Shown piece by piece: positions 15,450 to 23,958 of a stretch of 35,849 bases of DNA (positions within the stretch are counted from its first letter, which is position 1; every line of letters starts with the position of its first letter). The position numbers and the translations under genes are program-made. A model generated the notes under the pieces. That model ran no database searches. It had not been told where the DNA came from and was given only the letters and a program-made list of their open reading frames with translations. This DNA is from Mucinivorans sp036654415. Its GTDB lineage: Bacteria; Bacteroidota; Bacteroidia; Bacteroidales; Rikenellaceae. The stretch covers positions 1 to 35,849 of the forward strand of contig JAVVSB010000018.1 of the NCBI GenBank assembly GCA_036654415.1, read 5' to 3'.

Positions 15450-15872
15450 ATGAAAGAGCCTAAACAAGAGCAGATAATCGAGGAGTTCGCCATTTTTGAC
15501 GACTGGCTCGATAAGTATAACTACCTGATAGAACTTAGTGCCGATTTACCGCTTATTGCCTCAGAGCATCGCACCGATAACTATATTATTAAGGGGTGTC
15601 AAAGTCGTGTATGGGTCGACAGTTCGATAGATAAGCAGGGGTGTATGCACTTCACGGCTGATAGCGATGCCATAATAACCAAAGGTATTATTGCGTTACT
15701 CATCAGGGTGATGGATGGCATGACTCCGCAAGAGGTGTTGGAGTCGGAACTCTATTTTATTGATAAAATTGGCCTTGGCGAGAATCTCTCACCCACACGT
15801 GCCAATGGTTTGGTGGCCATGATACACCAGATGAAACTTTACGCTATGGCTTTTAACGCACAAAAACAGTAA
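15450..15872 (+). CDS. sufE: Cysteine desulfuration protein SufE
   Basis: Accepts persulfide sulfur from the cysteine desulfurase SufS and hands it to the SUF scaffold for Fe-S cluster assembly. The 140-residue cytoplasmic protein starts with the EEF..FDDWLDKYNYLIELS helix and carries the catalytic cysteine at residue 50 in IKGCQSRVWVD, followed by SDAIITKGIIALLIRV, all as in the family. It overlaps sufT by one base. Placement next to PFOR, a large Fe-S enzyme, may be coincidental since a terminator separates them. Confidence 0.93.
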   Translation: MKEPKQEQIIEEFAIFDDWLDKYNYLIELSADLPLIASEHRTDNYIIKGCQSRVWVDSSIDKQGCMHFTADSDAIITKGIIALLIRVMDGMTPQEVLESELYFIDKIGLGENLSPTRANGLVAMIHQMKLYAMAFNAQKQ

Positions 15873-16192
15873 TGACACCGCAGGAAATATTAAAAATAGA
15901 GCAGGATATTATTCTTGCACTCAAGAATATATACGACCCCGAGATACCTGTCAATATCTACGATTTGGGTCTGATTTATCAAGTTGAACTTACCCCCGAG
16001 CGAGTAGCTGTTATCTTGATGACCCTCACGGCTCCCAACTGCCCTATGGCTGACGAGCTACTCAATCAGGTCAATGGCGATGTGGCTATGGTCGAGGGGG
16101 TCGATAAGGTGGAGCTAACCTTGACCTTCGAGCCCCAATGGGACCGTTCTCACATTTCAGAAGAGGCACTCCTAGAATTAGGATTAATGTAA
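15872..16192 (+). CDS. sufT: SufT/MIP18-family Fe-S assembly protein (DUF59)
   Basis: A 106-residue single-domain protein. IYDPEIPVNIYDLGLIYQVEL and MTLTAPNCPMADELLNQV are the conserved blocks of the MIP18 family, including the cysteine within APNCPMAD. Members help Fe-S cluster maturation or transfer. Its start overlaps the sufE stop (TAATG), so the pair is surely one operon and the shared pathway supports the assignment. Confidence 0.88.
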   Translation: MTPQEILKIEQDIILALKNIYDPEIPVNIYDLGLIYQVELTPERVAVILMTLTAPNCPMADELLNQVNGDVAMVEGVDKVELTLTFEPQWDRSHISEEALLELGLM

Positions 16193-16398
16193 GTGTGGTA
16201 AATATCTCAGATAAGAGCCGTTCATAATATGGTAAGGTAAATATGGGGCTTCTGAAAGTTAGATTTTTTCAATGGTGGACCAATCTGTAGGCCAGAGGTT
16301 TACTTGTGGTAAATGAGAATTTTAAGACTTTAGTTCAATGAGGGGTAGAGTCATTTTTAGAATTCATCATATATAAATAGCGTTAATTTATTTAATTT
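16193..16398. other. 206-bp non-coding gap upstream of tsaC
   Basis: No credible reading frame, TAnnTTTG promoter or strong terminator was seen. The string GGTAAAT recurs (near 16199, 16236 and 16309). It does not match the intergenic repeat copies A and B. The tsaC promoter is not identified. Confidence 0.4.
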
Positions 16399-16965
16399 AT
16401 GGAGCAAGAGATACTTATGGCACTTGATGTGCTCAAAAGCGGAGGCATCATCCTCTATCCCACCGACACGGTTTGGGGGCTTGGTTGCGACGCGACTAAT
16501 GCCGAGGCCGTTGCTAAGATTTTCGCTCTCAAGCAACGTGCCGACAACAAGAGCATGATTATATTGCTGGACGAGGCTGACTCGGTACCGCGCTATGTCA
16601 GACAGGTTCCCGATGTGGCTTGGGAGCTATGGGAGGTTTCAGACAAGCCCTTGACTCTAATTTTGCCTGAGGGTGTAGGCCTTGCCCCTAATTTATTGCC
16701 CCAGGAGAAGAGTGTGGCTATCAGATTGGTGGGTAACGATTTTTGCCGACGGTTGATTCACAAGTTGCGTCGTCCTTTAGTCTCCACCTCGGCCAATATT
16801 TCTGGTGAACCTTCCCCCTTGACCTTTGAGCAGATAAGCGAGCCTATTAAGGCTGGTGTTGATTATGTGGTTGGTCCCGCCATGGAGCAAGCCGATGCCA
16901 CTCATAGCCCATCGTCTATTATTAGGTTGGGGCTGGGAGGCCAAATTGAAATTATTCGCAAATAA
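16399..16965 (+). CDS. tsaC: L-threonylcarbamoyladenylate synthase (YrdC/Sua5)
   Basis: Makes threonylcarbamoyl-AMP from threonine, bicarbonate and ATP, the first step of the t6A modification of ANN-decoding tRNAs. The 188-residue product is the short YrdC-domain form. Diagnostic segments are GGIILYPTDTVWGLGCDATN near the N terminus, KIFALKQRADNKSMIILL, VAIRLVGNDFCRRLI and RPLVSTSANISGEPSP. It is followed after 2 bp by rsmG, implying co-transcription. Confidence 0.93.
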   Translation: MEQEILMALDVLKSGGIILYPTDTVWGLGCDATNAEAVAKIFALKQRADNKSMIILLDEADSVPRYVRQVPDVAWELWEVSDKPLTLILPEGVGLAPNLLPQEKSVAIRLVGNDFCRRLIHKLRRPLVSTSANISGEPSPLTFEQISEPIKAGVDYVVGPAMEQADATHSPSSIIRLGLGGQIEIIRK

Positions 16966-16967
16966 AT

Positions 16968-17567
16968 ATGGATGAGATAATCAAGTATTTTCCAGAGCTC
17001 TCAGCGCGTCAGCGTGAGCAGTTTGCCATGATGCAGGGGCTCTACACGGAGTGGAACTCCAAGATAAATGTCATCTCGCGTAAAGATATAGACTCGCTCT
17101 ATTGTCGTCATGTGCTCCATAGCCTGGCCATTGCTCGCACGGGGCTCTTGGTTCCTGGCGACAGGGTGGCTGATGTTGGGTGTGGTGGTGGGTTTCCAGG
17201 CATTCCTTTGGCTGTTTTGATGCCATCTGTGCACTTTACGATGGTGGACTCCATTGGCAAAAAGATTAAGGTGGTATCCGAGGTATCCGAGGCTTTGGGG
17301 TTGGACAACGTGACTCCGATTAATTGTCGTTTCGAGGCTCTTGACGGGCTCTTTGACTGGGTTCTCTCGCGCGCCATGACCGACCTTCGTAGTTTTACGG
17401 AACTGACTTGGAGCCACACCACGCGGGGCATCTTGTACCTCAAGGGTGGTGACTTAGAGCAAGAGATTCGTTCGGCCAATCGACGTTATCAGGTTTTTGA
17501 GATTTCGGATTGGTTTTCAGATGAATTTTTCGAGACTAAGAAAGTTGTTTATTTGGCTAAAAAGTAG
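16968..17567 (+). CDS. rsmG: 16S rRNA (guanine527-N7)-methyltransferase
   Basis: Methylates G527 of 16S rRNA using SAM. The 199-residue product is of normal length. KYFPELSARQREQFAMMQGLYTEW-type N-terminal helices are followed by INVISRKDIDSLYCRHVLHSL, the SAM-binding VADVGCGGGFPGIPLA, and DWVLSRAMTDL, which together are diagnostic. The rpmH promoter begins in and just after the last codons of this gene. Confidence 0.95.
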   Translation: MDEIIKYFPELSARQREQFAMMQGLYTEWNSKINVISRKDIDSLYCRHVLHSLAIARTGLLVPGDRVADVGCGGGFPGIPLAVLMPSVHFTMVDSIGKKIKVVSEVSEALGLDNVTPINCRFEALDGLFDWVLSRAMTDLRSFTELTWSHTTRGILYLKGGDLEQEIRSANRRYQVFEISDWFSDEFFETKKVVYLAKK

Positions 17568-17597
17568 AAAAAGTTTTGATAATTCGATAAAAAGTGC

Positions 17598-17605
17598 TAC
17601 CTTTG
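17598..17605 (+). promoter_or_regulatory. -7 promoter element of rpmH
   Basis: TACCTTTG with TTTG at 17575-17578, 19 nt upstream; a near-consensus Bacteroidetes promoter, as expected for a ribosomal protein gene. The ATG is 36 bp further on. Confidence 0.8.
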
Positions 17606-17641
17606 CCCTCCCTAAACGATAAATAAAAAACACATACAATA

Positions 17642-17788
17642 ATGAAAAGGACATTCCAACCAAGTCGTCGTAAGAGAATCAACAAGCACGGTTTCCGTGA
17701 ACGTATGGCATCGGCCAACGGCCGTCGTGTTTTGGCTTCGCGCCGCGCTAAAGGCCGCAAAAAGCTGACCGTCTCTGACGAAAAATAG
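17642..17788 (+). CDS. rpmH: 50S ribosomal protein L34
   Basis: A 48-residue, very basic protein. It begins MKRTFQPSRRKRINKHGF and continues RERMASANGRRVLASRRAKGR with a short C-terminal extension (KKLTVSDEK), which is L34 throughout. It was found by reading downstream of the promoter, being shorter than a usual open-frame cutoff. It is monocistronic: two hairpins follow before the convergent next gene. Confidence 0.96.
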   Translation: MKRTFQPSRRKRINKHGFRERMASANGRRVLASRRAKGRKKLTVSDEK

Positions 17789-17817
17789 GTCGCTCTTTTG
17801 CTCTTTGATTTAGACAG

Positions 17818-17850
17818 CCGCCCCTGCTTATTTTAGTGGGGCGGTTTTGT
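17818..17850 (+). terminator. Intrinsic terminator of rpmH
   Basis: CCGCCCC and GGGGCGG form a perfect 7-bp stem around a 13-nt loop, followed by TTTTGTTG, 29 bp after the rpmH stop. Confidence 0.85.
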
Positions 17851-17876
17851 TGTACCTATATGCCACTTATGTGTGA

Positions 17877-17923
17877 CCATATAAAAAAGACTAGCTTATT
17901 TTAAGCTAGTCTTTTTTATATGG
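17877..17923. terminator. 22-bp perfect inverted repeat, bidirectional terminator
   Basis: The arms at 17877-17898 and 17902-17923 are exact reverse complements with a TTT loop. Each strand ends in a run of six T flanked by ATAT, so the structure can stop transcription from rpmH on one side and from the leftward gene ending at 17935 on the other. Confidence 0.85.
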
Positions 17924-17934
17924 TTGGATTTTGG

Positions 17935-18759
17935 TTATTTGCTCTCTTTTTGTTTGGCAGGGGTTAGTGGTATGAGTGGGGTTGAGTTACTCTTGGTACC
18001 TATCTTTTCTGCCAAAATTTTGGCTGCAGCATCACACTCGCTACCAGGCTTGATGTTCATGACCATTTCGCGTGCCTTATCCATATCGCCTAGCTCAAAT
18101 GCCTTTTCAGCTTGGGTAAGCATCGTGTGGCAGCTCTTTTTTGAAACCATATTGTAGAGTGATTTTATGGCCTCTGAACTCTGCTCATAGGCTGGTACAC
18201 ACACAGGTATGGAGGAGAGAAAGAGCAACGCATCGTCATATTTTTCGCCAGCCACCAATGTTTCTGCCTTGCGGATTACCACTGGCATATTATCGGTGTA
18301 GTAGTCGGCAATCTCCTGCGTGGCATTCTTGATGAATTTGACGAAGATAGGGTTGGTGGGTTTGATGGATTGCATCATATTACTGATGGCTTGATTTTTA
18401 CTTGTTCCGCTACCTTCGATGGTGATGGTGGTGGAGCCATAGCGGCTTTGGTCGATAGAGTTGGCGGCAAAGAGTGTCAATTCGGCGCTAATCACCGTTA
18501 TGTTGTTCACCCCCGCCTGTACTGTCTCATTCTCGAGAATGTTTAATTCGGGGTAGATGACAAAGGCACTGTAGAGTGATGTCTTGGCGGCATTACTACG
18601 CGTAATTATCTGCTCTGTTTTAAGACGGAGCGTTTCGAGCGATTTTTTACTCAGCTCATCCATCTGCTCACCTATCACGGGACTAAAGGCGATGCAGTTG
18701 TTTTGCGCTGCGGCAGCTAAGGGCAGCAAGGCAAATAAACAAAATAGTACTTTCTTCAT
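17935..18759 (-). CDS. Secreted protein of unknown function
   Basis: I do not recognise this 274-residue protein. It has a clear signal peptide (LLPLAAAAQ, cleavage near residue 19), then an alpha/beta region with alternating strands (about 45-130, including LYSAFVIYPELNILE and ITVISAELTLFA), and a helical C-terminal half (about 150-260) with spaced Ala/Leu and two repeats resembling TPR-like units (AETLVAGEKYDDALLFL and AEKAFELGDMDKAREMV). Four cysteines are present after the signal peptide outside any known motif. It is the last gene behind dprA (gap 20 bp) in a leftward run. A periplasmic or outer-membrane-associated role is likely; nothing more can be said. Confidence 0.7.
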   Translation of the reverse strand: MKKVLFCLFALLPLAAAAQNNCIAFSPVIGEQMDELSKKSLETLRLKTEQIITRSNAAKTSLYSAFVIYPELNILENETVQAGVNNITVISAELTLFAANSIDQSRYGSTTITIEGSGTSKNQAISNMMQSIKPTNPIFVKFIKNATQEIADYYTDNMPVVIRKAETLVAGEKYDDALLFLSSIPVCVPAYEQSSEAIKSLYNMVSKKSCHTMLTQAEKAFELGDMDKAREMVMNIKPGSECDAAAKILAEKIGTKSNSTPLIPLTPAKQKESK

Positions 18760-18779
18760 AATAAATTAAGAGATTAAAG

Positions 18780-19880
18780 TTAATAACGAGCTTTTTGATA
18801 GAGACGTCCCTGCATTGATTTTATAAAGCCCAGCACCTCCAGACGAATTAGTGCTGAGGAGATAGCGTAAATGGGCACATCTAACTTTTCGCTTATTTCT
18901 TCCAGTGTAAAAGGGTCGGTGTCAGGTGCTGCGGTGTATATTTTCATCAACGTTGGCTCTAGTGAGCTGGGGTCTGACTCCTTCACTTGGGTACCATTGC
19001 GCTGCCACTGCATCACTGAGGCTATGTCCGAAATATCTTGGTATAGTATGGCCTTGGAACTGCGAATCAGTGCGTTTGTGCCTTCATAATTTTTATCATC
19101 AGCGCGCCCTGGCACCGCAAATACCTCGCGGTCATAGCTTGCAGCTATGTCAGCTGTTATGAGCGAGCCCCCTTTGGCGGCACTCTCCACCACAACAGTG
19201 GCGCTGCTTAGCCCCGCAATTATGCGGTTACGGCTTATGAAGTTTGCAGGGGCAATCACCGTTCCAGGAGGCATATCCGAGACTAAAGCTCCGCCCGCCT
19301 CCACTATTTTGCGCGCAATCCAATAGTGCGATGTGGGCACTATGTCATCCACCCACCCCGCCATAACAGCCACAGTTTTGGCTCCAAATTCCAGAGCTGA
19401 AACGTGGGAACACTTGTCAATGCCAAGAGCCAAACCACTTACCACCACTCCATCATCGTATGCTGCTGCAAAACTGCGCACTAAGTTGGCACATACTGAG
19501 AGCCCTAAAGCCGTAGCCTTGCGTGTGCCCACCACTGAGAGCCACTTGCCTCCAGCGGTCAAATCCATTGTCCCTCTTTTGTAGAGCACGTGTGGCGCAT
19601 CACTACACTCAGCCAGCAGGGTAGGGTAGCCCACCCCGCCACGCACCAAGATATCTACTCCACTCACCTGGCATAAGTTTATTATACTTTTTGCCTCTAG
19701 TAATTTTGACTGTTTCTCTCTTAGGATATTTTCAGCAACCAACGTTCCTACACCAGATTGTGTAAGCTTTTCATAATCAGCATCGAGCACAGCGCATGCC
19801 GAGCCGAATGTGTCAATTAAAGTGGCGCAGGTGCGCGGCCCCACACGTTCGATAAGCGTAAGGGCGATATCGCAAATCAT
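18780..19880 (-). CDS. dprA: DNA-processing protein DprA
   Basis: Binds incoming single-stranded DNA and loads RecA during transformation; widespread also in species not known to be competent. The 366-residue product has an N-terminal helical SAM-like region, the Rossmann-like core with VGTRKATALGLSVC, VVSGLALGIDKCSH, SRNRIIAGLS and VFAVPGRADD, and a C-terminal winged-helix part (about 300-360, FTLEEISEKLDV). Length is normal. It starts 3 bp after the CBM9-like gene, so it is probably expressed with it and with the kinase upstream. Confidence 0.95.
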   Translation of the reverse strand: MICDIALTLIERVGPRTCATLIDTFGSACAVLDADYEKLTQSGVGTLVAENILREKQSKLLEAKSIINLCQVSGVDILVRGGVGYPTLLAECSDAPHVLYKRGTMDLTAGGKWLSVVGTRKATALGLSVCANLVRSFAAAYDDGVVVSGLALGIDKCSHVSALEFGAKTVAVMAGWVDDIVPTSHYWIARKIVEAGGALVSDMPPGTVIAPANFISRNRIIAGLSSATVVVESAAKGGSLITADIAASYDREVFAVPGRADDKNYEGTNALIRSSKAILYQDISDIASVMQWQRNGTQVKESDPSSLEPTLMKIYTAAPDTDPFTLEEISEKLDVPIYAISSALIRLEVLGFIKSMQGRLYQKARY

Positions 19881-19883
19881 GGT

Positions 19884-20477
19884 TTACTCAAATTCTAAAG
19901 TTCCAAAAAATTCAGGTAGGTGGAAGTTCGGGCTTTGGGCCTCTATTGGCTGCCAACTCAGGAAGTGAGGTTTTGTGAGTTTGTCACCGCATTTATAGAA
20001 ATTAGCTTTAGCCGTCATTCCGTTTAAATTCTCAATAGAGTGTTTGAAAAAGGCTGTCACAGGTATTTTTACCATCAGCTCCCACTCCTGTGGCCCCACC
20101 TTCTCGGCAAAACACTCCGAGCCCAAGGTGCTTGCCCTAAGGATGGTGTCCATAACCACTTGCGAGGCGTGTGTGGCGTTGGGTTTCTCTTTGCGAAAGG
20201 CTAGTAGAGCCTTGCCAATGCAGCTAAATTCAAAATTATAGTAACCTGTCTGGTCAAAACTGATGAAAAATTCCACGCATGAATCGGTCCACACCTCGCC
20301 ATTGTCTTGTTTTACCATGGCCATGGTGTACTGTTCGTTCACCATAAATTTTATCCACAACTCATCACGTGAATGCTGAGCGCGGAAACTCACCTGAGGT
20401 GCATATGGAAACTCTTGGGCCCAGTTGTTGCATGCAATGGGTTCCTGCTGGCTCCAGTTACTTTTAGGTATTTTCAT
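19884..20477 (-). CDS. CBM9-like carbohydrate-binding protein, no signal peptide
   Basis: A 197-residue protein resembling the family 9 carbohydrate-binding module, found alone in many Bacteroidetes. Supporting text is LWIKFMVNEQY, VWTDSCVEFFISFD, YYNFEFSCIGKALLAFR and the terminal KPHFLSWQPIEAQSPNFHLPEFFGTLEF, where the conserved aromatic pattern of such modules is visible. It has no signal peptide, so it would be cytoplasmic unless exported otherwise. It lies between a putative sugar kinase (2 bp gap) and dprA (3 bp gap). A role in handling sugar or glycan is inferred from fold and neighbour. Confidence 0.75.
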   Translation of the reverse strand: MKIPKSNWSQQEPIACNNWAQEFPYAPQVSFRAQHSRDELWIKFMVNEQYTMAMVKQDNGEVWTDSCVEFFISFDQTGYYNFEFSCIGKALLAFRKEKPNATHASQVVMDTILRASTLGSECFAEKVGPQEWELMVKIPVTAFFKHSIENLNGMTAKANFYKCGDKLTKPHFLSWQPIEAQSPNFHLPEFFGTLEFE

Positions 20478-20479
20478 GG

Positions 20480-21568
20480 TTAGAGTTGTTCTTTTACGAT
20501 TTGTTGCATTTTGTCAAAATTCTCCTCCATTGAGCTTAGTAGCTTGTATTGAGCGTGTGTGCGCACCAGATTATGCTCGGGGTATTTGATTTTGTAGTAT
20601 GTATCGCCATTGATGTAGTCCATCAAGAAGCGTAGCACCTGTTCGTATGTGATGTAGAGTGCCGACAGGGCCAAATTATCTTTTTCGGCTTCGTTCAAGA
20701 AGACCTTTGCCTCCGATAGGTATCCCTTGGTGTACCCCGCAAAGATGGGCAGCGAGATACCCACTTTGCTAAGCTCCTTGTCGTCCTCGGCCCCTGTGTT
20801 TGTGTAGGAACGTATGGCATCTCCGTAGTCGTTCAAGCAGGTGGAGCTTAACACTGTGTCCAGGTCAATCACACATAGTACATTACCATGTTTATCGAAT
20901 AGTATATTGTTAATTTTAGTGTCGTTATGGGTCACTCGGCGGGGCAGAATACCTTGTTCATATTTGGCCCAAAAGTCAACCATTTTGTCACGGCGACTCT
21001 CAATCCACCCTATTTCGGTTGCCAGCGAGGCTTTGCGACCCGCTTTATCCTCCTTTAGGGCTTTGTCCCACTGCTCCATCCGGAAGCGCATATTGTGGAA
21101 TCCAGGCAAAATATCGGCTAGCGGTTCCGTAAAATCCGATAACATGGCTTGGAATTTACCTATACCCTTACCACCTTGAAAGGCCAACTCGGGTGTGTCA
21201 GCGTTGTTGTAGGCTACCGTGTCATCTATAAATTGGCACACAGCCCAAAATTCATCATACTCGTCTTTGTAGTAGAGTGCTCCCGATAGGGTGGGGGTCA
21301 CAGTTAATGCCTCGCGCAGGGGGTCTCCACCTTGGCGTACAATTTTATTTTTCAAGAAGTTAGTTACCCTTACGATGTTATCCATCATGGCTGGGATGTT
21401 GGTAAAGATAGATTTGTTCTTGCGTTGAAGGATGTAGTTTGGCGAACCTTCTTGGGTCTGAATTATGAATGTATCATTGATAAATCCTTCGCCTAATGGG
21501 CGTACTACTTCAATCTGGCCATCAATGGCAAATTTCGAGGCTATTTGTTTTAGATTAGTGGTATGCAT
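20480..21568 (-). CDS. APH-family kinase, N-acetylhexosamine 1-kinase-like
   Basis: A 362-residue aminoglycoside-phosphotransferase-fold kinase. The catalytic loop is THNDTKINNILFD (His214, Asp216) and the metal-binding motif is VIDLDTV (Asp235), with the N-terminal PLGEGFINDTFII nucleotide loop at 24-36. Among APH-fold enzymes, this motif set and length are closest to N-acetylhexosamine 1-kinases (NahK) that phosphorylate GlcNAc or GalNAc, and unlike antibiotic-resistance enzymes. The substrate is inference. It heads a run kinase-CBM9-dprA-secreted protein, with a promoter at 21611-21618. A secreted GH84 enzyme in the same window could supply GlcNAc. Confidence 0.78.
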   Translation of the reverse strand: MHTTNLKQIASKFAIDGQIEVVRPLGEGFINDTFIIQTQEGSPNYILQRKNKSIFTNIPAMMDNIVRVTNFLKNKIVRQGGDPLREALTVTPTLSGALYYKDEYDEFWAVCQFIDDTVAYNNADTPELAFQGGKGIGKFQAMLSDFTEPLADILPGFHNMRFRMEQWDKALKEDKAGRKASLATEIGWIESRRDKMVDFWAKYEQGILPRRVTHNDTKINNILFDKHGNVLCVIDLDTVLSSTCLNDYGDAIRSYTNTGAEDDKELSKVGISLPIFAGYTKGYLSEAKVFLNEAEKDNLALSALYITYEQVLRFLMDYINGDTYYKIKYPEHNLVRTHAQYKLLSSMEENFDKMQQIVKEQL

Positions 21569-21610
21569 AATTTTTATTTATAATGTAAAATAATTATCCT
21601 TAGGGGTTAA

Positions 21611-21618
21611 CAAAGATA
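21611..21618 (-). promoter_or_regulatory. -7 promoter element of the kinase-led operon
   Basis: Reads TATCTTTG on the minus strand, 42 bp before the kinase start, with TTG (CAA at 21639-21641) 20 nt upstream. Confidence 0.65.
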
Positions 21619-21639
21619 ATATAAATTTAATACAAAAAC

Positions 21640-21656
21640 AATAAAACAGCTTCTTA
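21640..21656 (+). repeat. Solo copy of the intergenic-repeat end motif
   Basis: AATAAAACAGCTTCTTA overlaps the stop codon of the acyltransferase gene and the -33 region of the kinase promoter. It resembles the motif at 538-554 and the left end of the repeat at 25801-25970. Confidence 0.4.
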
Positions 21657-22784
21657 GCTTACCATTCTGCGTAGGTAAGGTATTTTATTTAGCACCCAAG
21701 TGAACAGCAGAGCACAACCAAATGCGATAATGGCATTCAGAGGAATCAGTAGCCAAGCGGGTAGCTCCAGCTGACCGTAAATCATGTCGTAACCCATTAG
21801 CACAAAGATAAAGTGGCACAAATAGACCCCGAAGGTGAGCGAGGCCACCTGTCTAAGCCAAGGCAGAGGAGGCAGTTTTACGCGGCTCAGTACTATATAG
21901 ACTGCAAAGGTCATCATAAAGACGTTTATACCCGAGAAGTACCATACAATTTCCAGCGCAGCGTAGTTGCCAGGGAAATATTTTTGTGTCACCAGGAATC
22001 CGCCTAGCGTAATGGCATACCCCACCACCATCATGGGCACTGCCACCATCCATGTTTTGCGCCACGACCACTCCAGCGGAAAGCGCATGAGGTAGTAGGC
22101 CAGTACTATATAACCCAGAAATCCCGAGAAGTTGTAGAGCATTCCATAGGGGTTCCAATCGCACACTCCCAGCAGCCCCATATTGCCGTAATTGCCTGTA
22201 TAGCCCAACACTGGGGCCAATATTTGTAGGTATGGCAAGCATAGCGTAATGAGCCAAATAGCCAAGAAGTATTGAATGTCGTGTTTGGAGGCCTGCTCCA
22301 TCCAGCTGCTTATGATGGGCATAAAGAGGTATAGTCCCACCAACATATAGATATACCAAAGTGGGGTGGTGTCATAGTTGAAGTTAAACACCCAGCTCCA
22401 CATTTTTGTTAGCGTGGCCTGCCAAGTGTGGTCGGCCATTGCTATATTTAGGCTTAGGGTCTGCACTCCAAAATTTAAATATAGGTAAAACAGCAGAGGC
22501 GTTATCACCGACCAAATGGCCAGTGGAATGGCCACTCTACTTAGACGGCGGCGGTAAAATTGCCCCATATCCATCTTAACGGGCAACAGCAACACCCCCG
22601 AAATCATCATAAACAGGGGCACACTCACCCTTAAGGCTGACCCCCAAAATGCGCCACTGAGAAAATCAGTTCGGTTGGCATCGAATTGAGCTACAAAAGG
22701 GTCGCAGCAATGGGCCAGCACCACTAAAAAGCAGGCCACCACTCTTATTAGGTCAACCCATGGAATTGTCTGTTTCTGTGTCAT
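21654..22784 (-). CDS. Acyltransferase 3-family membrane protein
   Basis: A 376-residue integral membrane protein with about ten spans. The N-terminal segment WVDLIRVVACFLVVLAHC, with the family's conserved Arg and His, and the following FWGSALRVSVPLFMMISGVLLLP identify the acyltransferase 3 (OafA/YrhL-like) family, which transfers acetyl or succinyl groups to surface glycans or lipids. The acceptor is unknown. It is the last gene of the permease-lipoprotein-acyltransferase run, one base after the lipoprotein gene. Confidence 0.88.
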   Translation of the reverse strand: MTQKQTIPWVDLIRVVACFLVVLAHCCDPFVAQFDANRTDFLSGAFWGSALRVSVPLFMMISGVLLLPVKMDMGQFYRRRLSRVAIPLAIWSVITPLLFYLYLNFGVQTLSLNIAMADHTWQATLTKMWSWVFNFNYDTTPLWYIYMLVGLYLFMPIISSWMEQASKHDIQYFLAIWLITLCLPYLQILAPVLGYTGNYGNMGLLGVCDWNPYGMLYNFSGFLGYIVLAYYLMRFPLEWSWRKTWMVAVPMMVVGYAITLGGFLVTQKYFPGNYAALEIVWYFSGINVFMMTFAVYIVLSRVKLPPLPWLRQVASLTFGVYLCHFIFVLMGYDMIYGQLELPAWLLIPLNAIIAFGCALLFTWVLNKIPYLRRMVS

Positions 22785-22785
22785 C

Positions 22786-23958
22786 TTAATTTAGTTTTTT
22801 AGTTGCAATACGCATATTTGATTTACGGTTGTAGCCAAAGCGAAAGTCTAGTGGTTTAACTACACGTGAGGAGTCGTTATAAGCCTCTTTGAGCTTCTTC
22901 TCAAAAATATATTTAAAATCGTTGATGGGTTTGGTATAGGTGCCATAGAGCTCTATATCCCATTGCTTGGGGTCAAAGAATTTAAAGGCTATGCCTGTGT
23001 CGTCTTGCACAATAAATTGACAATTGCGGAGCATAGTGTTGCGTATGGTGCTAAATGATTTGTGGTGCATCAGATAGGAGGCCGATTTCGAGAAACCTCC
23101 CTGGCATGAGATTGACTCTATGAATTTTCGTCGTGCTGTGTTGCGTTCCAAAGCAGGGTCTTCAATATCGCCTGTAAAGAATAGTAGTTCTCGCATGGTG
23201 GTGTCGCTTTCGGTGCGGTAGGTGATTTTGACTCCGCGATTGCGTGTGTGACCCATTCCTCTGGCCGATATTGGCACGCCTTGGTCACTCAGGGTCATGC
23301 TATCCACCGAGAGCAGATATTTGCCTGAGCGAGCCAAGAAAATCATCACTACAGGGCTCACCCCGTCAATGGAAAAGTTGTTCACATCCTCGAACATTGA
23401 CTTGGTTCGGTAGTAGCTAATCTCGGTTATTTCGGCTATGGCTTGGCGATACATATCCACATATTTTTCCAAATCCATGGTGTCGATTTTGTTAACTTTC
23501 GGTACGCTGCCAATTGGTTCTAAACCAAGCATGTAAATGCTCTTAGCCTGTGGGAAAAAGATATTCAGGTGCAAAAAGTCGGGGCCGCTAAAGGGGTAGA
23601 TAACACTTTGAATTTTGCAGCTTCGTGGCACCACATTTGTCTGCACCCACTGTTCCATGTTTTGGTTTTTTGCGTGGAATTCAGCCCAGTCTAAGTCGGC
23701 ATCTTTGGCGTAGCATTGCCAGGCCCTACTCTGTTTTCGTAGGGCAAAGAGGCTATCTGCTGGGCAGTCTATGCCAGCGATAAAACGTGCTGTCTGGTTC
23801 AGACTATTGGAGCGAATGGTCTGAAAGGTGGCCAAACGTGTCAGGGAGTCAGCCGTAGAGATAGAGTCGGAGACTATTTGCGCTGCGGTTTTTTTTGGGG
23901 CCACCTCTCCACAAGCCATCGTTGTGGCTGCCAAAAGAATCAGTAACGTAGATTTCAT
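22786..23958 (-). CDS. Putative lipoprotein of unknown function
   Basis: I do not recognise this 390-residue protein. The N terminus is a lipoprotein-type signal with cysteine at residue 16 (ATTMAC; Thr at -3 is not ideal). A Lys/Thr/Ser-rich linker follows, then a mixed alpha/beta body. Notable segments are SVIYPFSGPDFLHLNIFFP (about 118-136), VVMIFLARSGKYLLSVD and YGTYTKPINDFKYIFEKKLKEAY. The alternation of predicted strands and amphipathic helices gives no known motif. Its start codon overlaps the permease stop (TAATG) and its stop is one base from the acyltransferase, so it is firmly embedded in a three-gene operon. Envelope location, probably outer membrane, is inferred from the signal. 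Confidence 0.75.
   Translation of the reverse strand: MKSTLLILLAATTMACGEVAPKKTAAQIVSDSISTADSLTRLATFQTIRSNSLNQTARFIAGIDCPADSLFALRKQSRAWQCYAKDADLDWAEFHAKNQNMEQWVQTNVVPRSCKIQSVIYPFSGPDFLHLNIFFPQAKSIYMLGLEPIGSVPKVNKIDTMDLEKYVDMYRQAIAEITEISYYRTKSMFEDVNNFSIDGVSPVVMIFLARSGKYLLSVDSMTLSDQGVPISARGMGHTRNRGVKITYRTESDTTMRELLFFTGDIEDPALERNTARRKFIESISCQGGFSKSASYLMHHKSFSTIRNTMLRNCQFIVQDDTGIAFKFFDPKQWDIELYGTYTKPINDFKYIFEKKLKEAYNDSSRVVKPLDFRFGYNRKSNMRIATKKLN

Noticed and set aside
16193..16398. Possible small RNA or third copy of the intergenic repeat
   Set aside because: No match to the conserved blocks of copies A and B, no promoter box and no strong terminator.
17877..17923. Mobile-element end or attachment site
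   Set aside because: A perfect hairpin with T-runs on both sides between two convergent genes is better explained as a bidirectional terminator.
20480..21568. Aminoglycoside resistance gene
   Set aside because: Although of the APH fold, the catalytic-loop and metal-site text is that of sugar (NahK-like) kinases, and the gene sits in a chromosomal metabolic/housekeeping run.
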